Origin: Pseudomonas frederiksbergensis
GTDB taxonomy: Bacteria; Pseudomonadota; Gammaproteobacteria; Pseudomonadales; Pseudomonadaceae
Length of the DNA stretch: 64,000 nt
Assembly (NCBI RefSeq): GCF_001952935.1
Contig: NZ_CP018319.1
Coordinates: forward strand, 5,104,001-5,168,000
Reading direction: 5' to 3'
Position numbers and translations under genes: made by a program. The notes below the pieces were generated by a model. It ran no database searches. It was not told the origin of the DNA and saw nothing but the letters and a program-made list of their open reading frames with translations. Shown here piece by piece: positions 54,516 to 63,482 of the stretch. Position 1 is the stretch's first letter, and each line of letters starts with the position of its first letter.

Positions 54516-55481
54516 TTAGATCGCCAGCTTCAGGCGTTGGCTTTTGGCCCGCGAGACGCAGGGATAAATCGTTGTGCTACAGGCGGCTTCTTGTTCGCTC
54601 ATGATGAAATCGCGATGATCGACTTCGCCCTCAACGACCTCTATTGCGCAGACGCCGCACTCACCGCGCCGGCAGTCATAGAGCGGGTCCAGGCCGGCCG
54701 CCTCGAGCGCCTCGAGCAAGGATTGATCGGGATTAACGTTGACGCTGATCCCCGACTCGACGGCGTCAATCACAAAGGCCGACGCATCGTCTTCACGGAC
54801 CACATTGAAGATTTCAAAATGGATGCGCTCGCGCCCCAGGCCATTGGCCTCTGCATGGCAAAATACCTCGTTGAGCATCGATTGCGGGCCGCAGACGTAG
54901 AGCCGGTCGTGTGGTGCCAGATCGGCCAGCACCTGGCTGACAGAGCGACGGCCCTCGGGCTGATTGGAGAAGTGCAAGTGCAAGCGTTCCTGCAGCAGTG
55001 CCTGCATTGGCAAGGCATAGGCCGCGTCATCGTCGCTCCTGGCGAAATAGTGTAGGTGGGCGCTTCGATTCAATGACGTCAGGTGTTGAAGGATCCCGGT
55101 CAGCGGCGTAATGCCGATGCCGCCGGCAATCGCAATGTCCCTGCCGACGTCTTCAGTGAGCGGGTAGGTGAACGTATTGAACGGGCCATTGAGCTGCACC
55201 GTGTCGTTGACGGCCAGCGAACGAATGTAGCGACTGCTGACCGAGTCGGCAGTGAGCCGGATGGCAAAGACGACGCTGCCTTGCTGCGTAGTGCGGTCTG
55301 CCAGCTGTACCGCCGAGTAGTGCCGCCATTCATTCAGTTCGGGGATGAACCATTTGAAATGTGCGCCCGCTGCCGGCACCGCACACCCCGTTGCTAGCGG
55401 GCTGACGGTGATTTCTTTTATAGAGGCCGAGAGCATTCGGCAATCAGTGATTGTGCAGTTCATACGAGAATCAGCTTTCAT
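54516..55481 (-). CDS. Dioxygenase reductase, phthalate-dioxygenase-reductase type
   Basis: 321 residues. The FMN/NAD module comes first (RHYSAVQLAD, AIAGGIGITPLTGIL, YVCGPQSMLNEV) and a C-terminal plant-type ferredoxin last (YDCRRGECGVCAIEV, with a fourth Cys in ACSTTIYPCVSRAKS). It passes NADH electrons to the Rieske alpha subunit. Its start overlaps the SnoaL-like gene by 11 bp. IacF and VanB have this same layout. Confidence 0.9.
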   Translation of the reverse strand: MKADSRMNCTITDCRMLSASIKEITVSPLATGCAVPAAGAHFKWFIPELNEWRHYSAVQLADRTTQQGSVVFAIRLTADSVSSRYIRSLAVNDTVQLNGPFNTFTYPLTEDVGRDIAIAGGIGITPLTGILQHLTSLNRSAHLHYFARSDDDAAYALPMQALLQERLHLHFSNQPEGRRSVSQVLADLAPHDRLYVCGPQSMLNEVFCHAEANGLGRERIHFEIFNVVREDDASAFVIDAVESGISVNVNPDQSLLEALEAAGLDPLYDCRRGECGVCAIEVVEGEVDHRDFIMSEQEAACSTTIYPCVSRAKSQRLKLAI

Positions 55482-55881
55482 GGCTTAGCGGCGTTTCATG
55501 CAGGTAGATCCATTGGGCGTTGTGGTGATGCATGCCAATGATCGCCACCGAAACCCGTGAGCTTTCGCGCTGGCCGAGGCGATGGGTTTCCTTGTAGCGA
55601 ATCGCCACGCTGTTGCCTTCCTGCCAGACCGTCTGCAGATCGCTGATGACGATCTCCAGGCCTGGCTTGGCGCCGACTGCACCTTTAAACATCTGTTCGA
55701 CTGTCGCCCGGCTGACAATGGCGGCCGAGGTGGTGACCATGGTGAACTGCTCGGCAAAGGCCGATATCAGTGGTTCAAGCGTGGCCTGCCCCTTACCGTT
55801 TGCGTCGGTGAACAGGGTGTGGATCAGCTCGTGCACGTGATGAATGCTGTGGTGCGCCTGTTCAACTATTTTGTTGTGCAT
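55471..55881 (-). CDS. SnoaL/DUF4440-like small protein
   Basis: 136 residues, NTF2-like fold by pattern (LEPLISAFAEQFTMVTTSAA, VEQMFKG, WQEGNSVAIRYKETHRL). His-rich ends. Such proteins act as cyclases, isomerases or binding partners in aromatic and polyketide pathways. Translationally coupled on both sides (20-bp overlap with the exporter, 11-bp with the reductase), so it belongs to the pathway. Exact role unknown. Confidence 0.7.
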   Translation of the reverse strand: MHNKIVEQAHHSIHHVHELIHTLFTDANGKGQATLEPLISAFAEQFTMVTTSAAIVSRATVEQMFKGAVGAKPGLEIVISDLQTVWQEGNSVAIRYKETHRLGQRESSRVSVAIIGMHHHNAQWIYLHETPLSHES

Positions 55882-57229
55882 GACAGTCCTTTTGAGTGTT
55901 CAACTGACTCAGTTGAAAGAGTGGGAACAGGCCCACCAGCGCGGCGATGGCAAAGGTCACGTGGTAGGCCTGGGTGGTATCGAAATGCTTCAAGAGCAGA
56001 TTGAAAACCATCAGGAAGAGGGCAGCGCCGATGCTGAATGACATCTGTCGGTTGATGTTCCAGATGACACTGGCCTTGTGGGTGTCATTGCCCTCGAAGT
56101 CCATCAGCGACGTGGTTTGTGCTGTGTTGGCACCGATGCCGCCGCCGATCCCCATCAAGCTGTAGGCGATGACGATCACCAGAAAGTCTGAGGGATCGTT
56201 CACCAGTAACAGGGTGGCGATGCCGGCGCTGTGCAAGAGCATGCCGAGGGCAAACAGCCGCTTGGCGCCCATCCGGTTATAGACCCGGCCACAGATCAGC
56301 ATCGCGATGAATGCGCCGATGGCGTAGAGGATCATGAACATCCCTGTCAGTCGGGCGCTGAAGTGCAGGGTGTTTTGCAGGAAGAAGATGCTCATCAAGT
56401 TGACCCCCGTGAACACACCGGGAATCGCGTAATAGATAAAGATGGAGGTGCTGAGTTTTTTGCTTTTGAGCAGGCTCAGTTCAATGATCGGATTTTTGCA
56501 GGTGCGGTAGTGCAGCCCGTACAGCACGACGAACGTAACGCCGGCCATGACGAAGAGGGCGGCCACCCATGCCGGAGCGTCGCCGCCATACAACGACATG
56601 CCCATCAGCAGGCTGCCGAGTGCAGCGCTGACCAGCAGCAAGCCCTTGATGTCGGGTCTGGGCAAAGTCGTCGGTCGCGCTTCGTTGATCCAGAACCATG
56701 ACAGCAATGCCGCGATCAGTGAGAACGGGATGTTGCTGTAGAACACCCAGCGCCAGGAGCTGCTGTCGACGATGCCGCCGCCGATGGTCGGTGAAATGGC
56801 GGGCGCAATCAGGGCGACGGCCATGACCAACGTGGATATTTTCGCCCGCTGCTCGCCCTTGAACAGGTTGAACGTCAGTGCCTGTCCGACAGGAATCAAC
56901 AGGCCGCCGCCAATCCCCTGGACGAAGCGCCAGATCACCAGCTCGTTGAAACTGTTGGCCAGCCCACACATCCACACGGAGGCTGTAAACACGATCATCG
57001 AGGTGGTGAGGATTTCCCGACTGCCAAAACGACCGGCCAACCAGGTGCTGACCGGAATGATCAGTGTCAGCCCCAGAATATAAGCGTTAGCCACCCAGGC
57101 AACGTCTGAAGTACTAACGTGCAGCGCCGCCGAGATACTCGGTAATGCGACCGCCGACATAAAGATGTTAATGCAGTCTATAAAAAAGCCGATCAGAAAT
57201 ATCAGTGCAACTTTGTAGCGATAGGTCAT
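55862..57229 (-). CDS. DHA2-family MFS exporter
   Basis: 455 residues from ATG 57229 (GGGGAAA 6 bp upstream). About 14 membrane spans; the motif WLAGRFGSREIL and PVGQALTFNLFKGEQRAKIS are as in EmrB/QacA-type drug/H+ antiporters. As first gene of the aromatic operon it may export the product or a toxic intermediate such as an arylacetic acid. Import cannot be excluded. Confidence 0.83.
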   Translation of the reverse strand: MTYRYKVALIFLIGFFIDCINIFMSAVALPSISAALHVSTSDVAWVANAYILGLTLIIPVSTWLAGRFGSREILTTSMIVFTASVWMCGLANSFNELVIWRFVQGIGGGLLIPVGQALTFNLFKGEQRAKISTLVMAVALIAPAISPTIGGGIVDSSSWRWVFYSNIPFSLIAALLSWFWINEARPTTLPRPDIKGLLLVSAALGSLLMGMSLYGGDAPAWVAALFVMAGVTFVVLYGLHYRTCKNPIIELSLLKSKKLSTSIFIYYAIPGVFTGVNLMSIFFLQNTLHFSARLTGMFMILYAIGAFIAMLICGRVYNRMGAKRLFALGMLLHSAGIATLLLVNDPSDFLVIVIAYSLMGIGGGIGANTAQTTSLMDFEGNDTHKASVIWNINRQMSFSIGAALFLMVFNLLLKHFDTTQAYHVTFAIAALVGLFPLFQLSQLNTQKDCHAQQNS

Positions 57230-57319
57230 GTTGTTTCCCCTTTGCCACAAAGCATAGGGGCGGTGGACTTGAACTGTCGATACGACTATCCTTGAAACAA
57301 TGTTTGACGGGATTTAACA

Positions 57320-58222
57320 GTGAGCCTTATTGCTATGCACACTCATCTTAATCGGGTCCAGACATTCCTGGCCGTGGTCGATTTTGGTTCTTACACCAAG
57401 GCTGCCAATTATCTGAGCATCAGCAAAGCCATGGCCAGCCTGCATGTCAAGGCGCTGGAGGACGTGCTGTCAGCGACGTTGTTGATTCGAAATACCCGAA
57501 ATATATCCCTCACCGAAATCGGTCAGGACTTTTATGAAGAGTTCAAAGGTATTGTCGCGGACATCGATAACGCCTTCGATAATGTATTAAAAGGGCATAA
57601 TCGGGTGTCCGGAAAGTTGCGCTTCAGTTCCACCAGTGAATACGGCGAGGCCTATATTCTTCCGTTGATACCGCAATTTATAGAGCGTTATCCGGAAATA
57701 AAACTCTGTTATAACTTCAACTCGTCACTCAATGATCTGGTGGCGGAAAAGTTAGACCTGGTTATCCGTTTAGGTAACTTGGCGGACTCGGCTTTCAAGA
57801 GCCGTAAACTGGCGGATTATGAAATTGTCCTGGTGGCTACCGAGACGTTTCTTGCACGTCACCCGGTGCAGAATCCTCAGGACCTGAATTCGGTGCCGTG
57901 GATCGCCAACAGCAACCTGCAGGCACCGACCCAGTGGACGTTGAGCCATCCGCACTTGGGGACTGTCGAGATCAACGGGATCAATCAGTTTGAATCCAAT
58001 TCTTCCACGGCCATCCGCTCCATGACGTTGTCGTCGCTAGGCGTCTCGGTGCTGCCCGCCTGGGTGATCAAGGACGATATCGCCAGCGAGCGGCTGATCC
58101 GGTTGTTGCCCGACTATTCGCTGCCCTCGCAGTCCGTCAACGTGGTGTTTCCCAACAGCCCGCATTTGCCCCACAAATCGAGGGCATTCATCGATTTCCT
58201 GTTGCTACATCTGGCGCAGTAA
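57320..58222 (+). CDS. LysR-family regulator of the aromatic operon
   Basis: 300 residues from GTG 57320; ATG 57335 is the alternative. The helix-turn-helix FLAVVDFGSYTKAANYLSIS is followed by an effector domain of the small-LysR type (TEYGEAYILPL-like STSEYGEAYILPLIPQF, LGVSVLPAWVI). The gene is lower in GC in its first half than its neighbours. It is divergent from the exporter with a 90-bp gap, so it likely controls the whole iaaM-dioxygenase operon. Confidence 0.87.
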   Translation: MSLIAMHTHLNRVQTFLAVVDFGSYTKAANYLSISKAMASLHVKALEDVLSATLLIRNTRNISLTEIGQDFYEEFKGIVADIDNAFDNVLKGHNRVSGKLRFSSTSEYGEAYILPLIPQFIERYPEIKLCYNFNSSLNDLVAEKLDLVIRLGNLADSAFKSRKLADYEIVLVATETFLARHPVQNPQDLNSVPWIANSNLQAPTQWTLSHPHLGTVEINGINQFESNSSTAIRSMTLSSLGVSVLPAWVIKDDIASERLIRLLPDYSLPSQSVNVVFPNSPHLPHKSRAFIDFLLLHLAQ

Positions 58223-58232
58223 GCACCAAATA

Positions 58233-58264
58233 AAAGCCCCTGAATCGAGAGATTCAGGGGCTTT
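58233..58264. terminator. Rho-independent terminator after LysR
   Basis: AAAGCCCCTGAATC-gaga-GATTCAGGGGCTTT: a perfect 14-bp stem with short A/T tracts. Confidence 0.92.
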
Positions 58265-58302
58265 CGTTTAACCGGATACTCGTCTTGACTGAGCAAGCCC
58301 AA

Positions 58303-58331
58303 TGTCTGCTATTGGCCGATTTCTGCCTGTC
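58303..58331 (+). repeat. Dispersed repeat, copy 3
   Basis: TGTCTGCTATTGGCCGATTT followed by CTGCC, sharing the core of copies at 3921 and 8824. Confidence 0.45.
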
Positions 58332-58541
58332 GAGACCGGCTAAAAAACTACCCAATAAAGACGATCATCAAAGAAGCCTCTAGCGCATAAAGTTGGAGAC
58401 CTCCAGTGGGATGCCGGCGGGACCTGCGTTCTCAACCGCTGCCCTTGGGGGTAAAAAAGTTGTACGCGTTCTGTTCTGATGGCGTAAAAACTATACATTG
58501 AGCTAATCTTGTATAGAATTTTAAAAAAGGCCGAGACGTTG

Positions 58542-59099
58542 ATGAACGTGGCTGAGTCCAGACGCTTTCTCGTACATCGCCTGTCGATAGGCTGGCTATT
58601 CGCGATGTTACTCGCCGTACCTGCCTGGGCGGATTGGCATCCCGCGCTGCCCGATAGGCGTTTGGTGGGCAGCGGCGACTTTACCTGGTTCGGCGTGAGT
58701 CTATACACCGCGCGGTTGTGGAGCTCTGGGTTGCCGCTGACCTGGGATCAGCCCTTTGCGCTCGAACTGACTTATCACCGTGTCTTTTCCCGGGACACAC
58801 TGGTGGAGGCCAGCCTCACTGAAATGGCGCGCATGGCAGAGGCTCGTCTAGAGGAGTCCACCCTCCAGCGCTGGTCCAATGAAATGCGTGAAGCCTTCGT
58901 CGATGTTCGGCCCGGAATGCGCATCACCGGCGTCTACCATCCCGGCAAAGGCTGCACGTTCTTCGTCGACGGCCAGTTGCACCATCGGGTCGACGACCCT
59001 GCATTCGCCCGCGCCTTCTTCAATATCTGGCTTGATCCGCGCACTCGGGACAAGCAACTGCGTCAACGACTGCTGGGGATGGCCGGGCCGGCGGAGTGA
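58542..59099 (+). CDS. Chalcone-isomerase-like periplasmic protein
   Basis: 185 residues from ATG 58542. The signal peptide (LSIGWLFAMLLAVPAWA) is followed by the bacterial chalcone-isomerase-like fold: LVGSGDFTWFGVSLYTARLW, LELTYHRVFSRDTLVEASL, FVDVRPGMRITGVYHPGKGC, and FFNIWLDPRTRDKQLRQRLLG. True chalcone isomerisation is not expected; in this gene set it accompanies membrane-lipid or light-stress genes. The next gene starts 10 bp after its stop. Confidence 0.85.
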   Translation: MNVAESRRFLVHRLSIGWLFAMLLAVPAWADWHPALPDRRLVGSGDFTWFGVSLYTARLWSSGLPLTWDQPFALELTYHRVFSRDTLVEASLTEMARMAEARLEESTLQRWSNEMREAFVDVRPGMRITGVYHPGKGCTFFVDGQLHHRVDDPAFARAFFNIWLDPRTRDKQLRQRLLGMAGPAE

Positions 59100-59109
59100 G
59101 GAGGTTGGG

Positions 59110-59646
59110 ATGCGTCAAATACTGGTAGTGCTCGTTAGCCTGTTGCTGGTCAGCTGTAACAACGTTGGCGTGGAGCACTACGCAAAGGAGCGACCGACGT
59201 TGGATCTCGTGGCGTTCTTCTCTCGGCCAGTACTCGCTTGGGGCCTGTTCCAGAATCGCTCGGGCGAGGTGGTCAAGCGTTTCCATGTCCAGATCGAAAG
59301 CCGCGTCGAGGGCCAGCAATTGATCCTCGATGAGCGATTTCTCTACAGCGATGGCACGCGTCAGCGGCGCGTCTGGACGCTGGAACCGGTCGGCGCCGGG
59401 CGTTGGCGTGGTCGTGCGGACGATGTAGTCGGTGAGGCTAGCGGCGAGGTCGCTGGCAACGCGCTGCGCTGGCGCTATCGCCTTGACCTGCCGGTTGACG
59501 GCAGGCATTGGGAAGTGGATCTGGACGACTGGATGTACCTGATGGACGAAGACACGATGATAAATCGCTCGAGTATGAGCAAGCTTGGAGTCGAGTTGGG
59601 AGAAGTGATCCTGTTCTTCCGCCGTCAGCCGGAGTCGCTTCCGTAA
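59110..59646 (+). CDS. DUF3833 lipoprotein
   Basis: 178 residues. The lipobox LVSC gives lipidated Cys16. DUF3833 features: LDLVAFFSRPVLAWGLFQNR, a fatty-acid-binding-like beta barrel, and VDLDDWMYLMDEDTMINRSS. GGAGG lies just before the ATG. Coupled with the chalcone-isomerase-like gene as is usual for this family. Probably a lipid-related periplasmic protein; the reaction is unknown. Confidence 0.85.
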   Translation: MRQILVVLVSLLLVSCNNVGVEHYAKERPTLDLVAFFSRPVLAWGLFQNRSGEVVKRFHVQIESRVEGQQLILDERFLYSDGTRQRRVWTLEPVGAGRWRGRADDVVGEASGEVAGNALRWRYRLDLPVDGRHWEVDLDDWMYLMDEDTMINRSSMSKLGVELGEVILFFRRQPESLP

Positions 59647-59695
59647 ACCCACAATAACCGGCAAAGCAGGCGATATTCACGCAGGCCGTTGCTTA

Positions 59696-60184
59696 TCAGC
59701 GGGACGCAGCCAGTCGCAGGATGATTGGCATCCATACAGCCCACAGCGCTGCAAGTAGCAGGGCCGTGCAAAGGGTGCCCAAGGGCAGGCCTACACCGGC
59801 CTGCGTTGCGCCGGCGATGTAAGCCAGAGGTCCACCGCACAGACCCAGTAGCGCCCCGTACCAGATGGGACGTCGAGCCCACGCCAGGCTGTGGCGAAGC
59901 CCACTCGCCAGTACCAGCCACAGCATGGCAAGCCACAGGGGAAGGGGTTGCTGGGCAAAATCGAAGACTCCCAGCGCACCCAGGCTGGCATCCAGTAAAC
60001 AGCCTGCCATCCCCACACAGGCCAGAGTGATTGCTTCGTCGCCTGGTCGTGGGCAAGCAGCCACATGCACCAACAGGCCTGCCGCCACGGGGAGTAGCAG
60101 CCAAGGATGCCGCTCGCTCAGTACGCAAGCCCACCAGGCGGCCTGCATCCATAGCGCGTTGCCGATCAACCAGGCCCGGCTCAA
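59696..60184 (-). CDS. DUF2878 membrane protein
   Basis: 162 residues from TTG 60184, chosen because LSRAWLIGNALWMQAAWWAC is the usual N terminus of DUF2878; the frame is open much further upstream but that part overlaps the cyclopropane synthase gene. Five or so membrane spans. It starts inside the last codons of the synthase gene, so it is coupled. Function unknown, conserved in this cluster. Confidence 0.8.
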   Translation of the reverse strand: MSRAWLIGNALWMQAAWWACVLSERHPWLLLPVAAGLLVHVAACPRPGDEAITLACVGMAGCLLDASLGALGVFDFAQQPLPLWLAMLWLVLASGLRHSLAWARRPIWYGALLGLCGGPLAYIAGATQAGVGLPLGTLCTALLLAALWAVWMPIILRLAASR

Positions 60185-60185
60185 A

Positions 60186-61445
60186 TCAGGCGCCCGGCAG
60201 CGCTGCGCGGCGTGCGGCCGGAGCTGCCCAGAGCAGTTGCGCGACGCCGATAGTACGCTCCTCGAAACCACCCTGGCAGTAACAAAGGTAGAACTCCCAG
60301 AGGCGTTGAAAGGTGTCGTCATAGCCCAGCTCGGTCAAGGCGGTGCGCGACTGACGCAAGTTGTCCCGCCAGTGCTGCAGAGTCCGCGCATAGTCCAGGC
60401 CGAAGTCCTCCATGTGCACCAGGTTCAACGCGGTATGGCTACTGGCGGTCTGCAGCATGACGCTCAGGGAGGGCAGGGCACCACCGGGAAAGATATAGCG
60501 CTGAATGAAATCTACCGACCGCCGGGCCTGTTCATAACGCTGGTCACGGATGGTGATGGCCTGCAGCAGCATCAAGCCGTCATCCTTGAGCAGCGACGCG
60601 CAGCGCTGAAAGTAAACAGGCAGATAGCGGTGCCCGACCGCCTCGATCATCTCGATAGAGACCAGCTTGTCAAAGCGTCCGCCAAGGTCACGGTAGTCCT
60701 CGCGCAGGACGGTAATGCGGTGTTGCAGACCAAGATCCTGGACGCGCTGCAGGGTATGGGCGTACTGCGCCTCGGACAACGTGGTGGTGGTCACCCGGCA
60801 CCCGTGGTGGGTCGCGGCATGGATCGCCAGGCTACCCCATCCGCTACCGATCTCGAGCAGATGGTCATCGGGGCGTAGCGCAAGTTTGGCGCAGATACGC
60901 TCGAGCTTGTTCAGTTGGGCCTGCTCCAGAGTCTGCTCCAGACTGTCGAACATGGCTGCCGAGTACATCATGGTCGGATCCAGCAGCCGCTCGAACAAGG
61001 CATTGCCCAGATCGTAATGGGCGAGAATGTTGCGTCGCGCGCCGCGCCGGCTGTTGCGGTTTACCCAGTGCAGCAGGCGTAGGATCGGACGGCCCAGGCG
61101 CGCCAACCCGCCTTCAAGGGCGTCGAGCACTTCCAGATTGGCGACAAAGAGGCGAGTGACCGCAGCCAGGTCCGGACTGCGCCAGTAGCCATGGATATAA
61201 GCTTCGCCGGCACCGATAGAGCCGTTGGCAGCCACCATCCCCCAAGCTGCCTCGTCGAAGATCTCGACCTCAGCGTGCAGCGCGCTGCCGACGTCGCCAA
61301 ACAGCCACTGCCGGTCTTGGTAGATCAGGCGCAGCCGGCCTTGGCGCAAGTTGCGAAGCTGAGTGAGCACGGCGCTCCTGGCCAGGCCGCCGAATAACGG
61401 CGCCAGGCCCCACGATTTGCTAACGCTCAGAGTTGGATCGGACAT
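60186..61445 (-). CDS. Cyclopropane-fatty-acyl-phospholipid synthase family methyltransferase
   Basis: 419 residues from ATG 61445. It transfers a methyl or methylene from S-adenosylmethionine to unsaturated acyl chains of phospholipids. SAM site LEIGSGWGSLAIHAATHHGC, preceded by AHYDLGNALFERLLDPTMMY; catalytic-region EMIEAVGHRYLPVYFQRC and a YIFPGGALPSL loop. Overlaps the DUF1365 gene by 26 bp. In this cluster the product may be cyclopropane or furan-type fatty acids. Confidence 0.9.
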   Translation of the reverse strand: MSDPTLSVSKSWGLAPLFGGLARSAVLTQLRNLRQGRLRLIYQDRQWLFGDVGSALHAEVEIFDEAAWGMVAANGSIGAGEAYIHGYWRSPDLAAVTRLFVANLEVLDALEGGLARLGRPILRLLHWVNRNSRRGARRNILAHYDLGNALFERLLDPTMMYSAAMFDSLEQTLEQAQLNKLERICAKLALRPDDHLLEIGSGWGSLAIHAATHHGCRVTTTTLSEAQYAHTLQRVQDLGLQHRITVLREDYRDLGGRFDKLVSIEMIEAVGHRYLPVYFQRCASLLKDDGLMLLQAITIRDQRYEQARRSVDFIQRYIFPGGALPSLSVMLQTASSHTALNLVHMEDFGLDYARTLQHWRDNLRQSRTALTELGYDDTFQRLWEFYLCYCQGGFEERTIGVAQLLWAAPAARRAALPGA

Positions 61446-62232
61446 GCTTGGGCTCCTCGTGGATGTGATGGCGAAGGTTTTGGCTGCTCTGACTGGTCTT
61501 GTGGGCATAGAGCGGGGTGCGTTTGAGTAACAGGCGCATGGCTTGCCAATAAATCGCACCGAGGGTGCGCAGGCTCATCCAGGGGAAGGCCAGTACGTGA
61601 CGTTGTAGTGCGGCGGCATCCAGCGGCTGTCGGCGCAGGGACAGGTCGGCCTCGAACACTTTTTGTCCTTCGCGGCGGTTTTCCATGTGGATGCGCATGT
61701 GCGCCTCATCAATGGAGAAGCGCATGTGGTACTGCATATCCATTGGCAGAAATGGCGAGACATGGAATGCCTTCGTGACCGAGAACTGCCGGGGCTGCCC
61801 GGGCAGAACAGGCAACACGTAATGAAAACGTTCTCGCCAAGGGGTGTTGCGTACCTCCAGCACAATCGCCGCCAGGAGACCGTCACTGTCGTGGCAAAAA
61901 TAGAAACTGACCGGATTGAATGAAATCCCCCAACTGCGCGGCTGGGTCAGCAAAAGAATGGTGCCGCAGGGCGCCTGGCCCAAGGCCTTGGCCACCACTT
62001 CGCGCACCGCTTCCTTCAAGGGGATACCGCGACGAGTCCAGGCTGGCAGGTAATCGGTTTCTCGCCAACACAACGTCGCCAGGCGAGAAGCACCGAGTAA
62101 CGGAGACAGGCCCAGCAGCAGATCCTGTTCGTCCAGATCCAGATAAAGCATGCCAATGCGATAACGGAACCCATGGAATCGCGGCGCCAGACGCCGGTGG
62201 ATGACCCAACCGTAGCAAAGGCTGCTGTTCAC
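61420..62232 (-). CDS. DUF1365 protein
   Basis: 270 residues. DUF1365 features: YGWVIHRRLAPRFHGFRYRI, LLLTQPRSWGISFNPVSFYF, and a conserved KAFHVSPFLPMDMQYHM. No membrane span. Found next to the FAD oxidoreductase and cyclopropane synthase in many proteobacteria; it is thought to act in the same lipid modification. Coupled to the FAD gene (4-bp overlap). Confidence 0.88.
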   Translation of the reverse strand: MNSSLCYGWVIHRRLAPRFHGFRYRIGMLYLDLDEQDLLLGLSPLLGASRLATLCWRETDYLPAWTRRGIPLKEAVREVVAKALGQAPCGTILLLTQPRSWGISFNPVSFYFCHDSDGLLAAIVLEVRNTPWRERFHYVLPVLPGQPRQFSVTKAFHVSPFLPMDMQYHMRFSIDEAHMRIHMENRREGQKVFEADLSLRRQPLDAAALQRHVLAFPWMSLRTLGAIYWQAMRLLLKRTPLYAHKTSQSSQNLRHHIHEEPKHVRSNSER

Positions 62233-63476
62233 AGGCGCTCCCCGAATCTTTGGGCGACGTCCAGTGCGCTGACCACGCCATCCTCATGGAAGCCGTTTGC
62301 CCAATAAGCGCCGCAGAAGTAGCTGTGCTGGTTTCCCTGTAGCTCGCCCTGGCGCGCTTGGGCCGCCATGGCGGCAAGGCTGTATTGAGGATGTGCATAT
62401 TCGAAGCGAGCCAGCACCTGCGACGGGTCCACGCAATCGCCCTGATTGAGGCTTATGCAGAAGGTTACCGGGGCGTCGAGGCCTTGCAGTATGTTCATGT
62501 TGTAGGTCACGGCCGCCGGGGCGTGCGCGGGTCCACCGAGGCGATAGTTCCAGCTGGCCCAAGCCTTGCGCCGGCTGGGCAGCAGGCGGGTGTCGGTGTG
62601 AAGCAATACTTCGTTGGCGGCATAGTCGAGGGCGCCTAGCACCTCGTGCTCGGTGGCCGTCGGTTTCTCCAGCAGCGCCAAAGCCTGGTCGCTATGGCAG
62701 GCGAACACGACCTTGTCGAAACGCTCCTGGCCTGCCGCACTTGTGATCACCACGCCGTTGTCGTCCCGGCGGACGCTCATCACCGGGCAGCTGAGCCGAA
62801 TGCGTTCGCTGAAGGTCTTGCACAATGGCTCCACATAGCTGCGCGAGCCACCCTCGATCACTCGCCATTGTGGTCGCTGGCTGATCGAGAGCAGTCCATG
62901 GTTACGGAAAAAGCGGACGAAGAAGTGCAACGGGAAGCGCAGCATATCGGCCCGTGATACCGACCAGATGGCCGAGCCCATGGGGACGATGTAGTGATGG
63001 ATGAAACGCTGCCCGTAGCGTCGCGTGTGCAGGTAATCGCCAAGACTCATGCCCGGCTCAATGCGGTGGCCGTCAAGGTCGGCCACCGCCTGGCGGTTGA
63101 AGCGCACGATATCGCGCAACATACCCCAGAAGCCCGGCGACAGCAGATTGCCGCGCTGGGCGAAGAGGGTGTCCAGGTTGTTGCCGTTGTATTCCAGGCC
63201 ACTCTCCGGATCGTTCACGGAAAAGCTCATCTCGGTGGGGCGTGAGACGACTCCAAGGCGATCCATCAAGCGGATGAAGTTGGGATAGGTCCAGTCGTTG
63301 AATACGATGAAACCGGTGTCTACTGCATAACGCTGGCCCTGCCATTCTATGTCGACAGTATGGGTATGACCGCCGATCCAGTCAGCCGCTTCGAACACGG
63401 TCACCTCATTGCGACGTGACAACAGATAGGCACAGGTCAGCCCAGAGATCCCGCTGCCGATAATGGCGATACGCAT
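62229..63476 (-). CDS. FAD-dependent oxidoreductase of the amine-oxidase fold
   Basis: 415 residues. Dinucleotide motif MRIAIIGSGISGLTCAYLL and a following FEAADWIGGHTHTVD; YAVDTGFIVFNDWTYPNFIR is typical of this cluster's oxidoreductase. It possibly desaturates or oxidises fatty acyl chains. Six bp after the SDR stop and overlapping DUF1365 by 4 bp. Confidence 0.9.
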   Translation of the reverse strand: MRIAIIGSGISGLTCAYLLSRRNEVTVFEAADWIGGHTHTVDIEWQGQRYAVDTGFIVFNDWTYPNFIRLMDRLGVVSRPTEMSFSVNDPESGLEYNGNNLDTLFAQRGNLLSPGFWGMLRDIVRFNRQAVADLDGHRIEPGMSLGDYLHTRRYGQRFIHHYIVPMGSAIWSVSRADMLRFPLHFFVRFFRNHGLLSISQRPQWRVIEGGSRSYVEPLCKTFSERIRLSCPVMSVRRDDNGVVITSAAGQERFDKVVFACHSDQALALLEKPTATEHEVLGALDYAANEVLLHTDTRLLPSRRKAWASWNYRLGGPAHAPAAVTYNMNILQGLDAPVTFCISLNQGDCVDPSQVLARFEYAHPQYSLAAMAAQARQGELQGNQHSYFCGAYWANGFHEDGVVSALDVAQRFGERL

Positions 63477-63482
63477 ATGACG

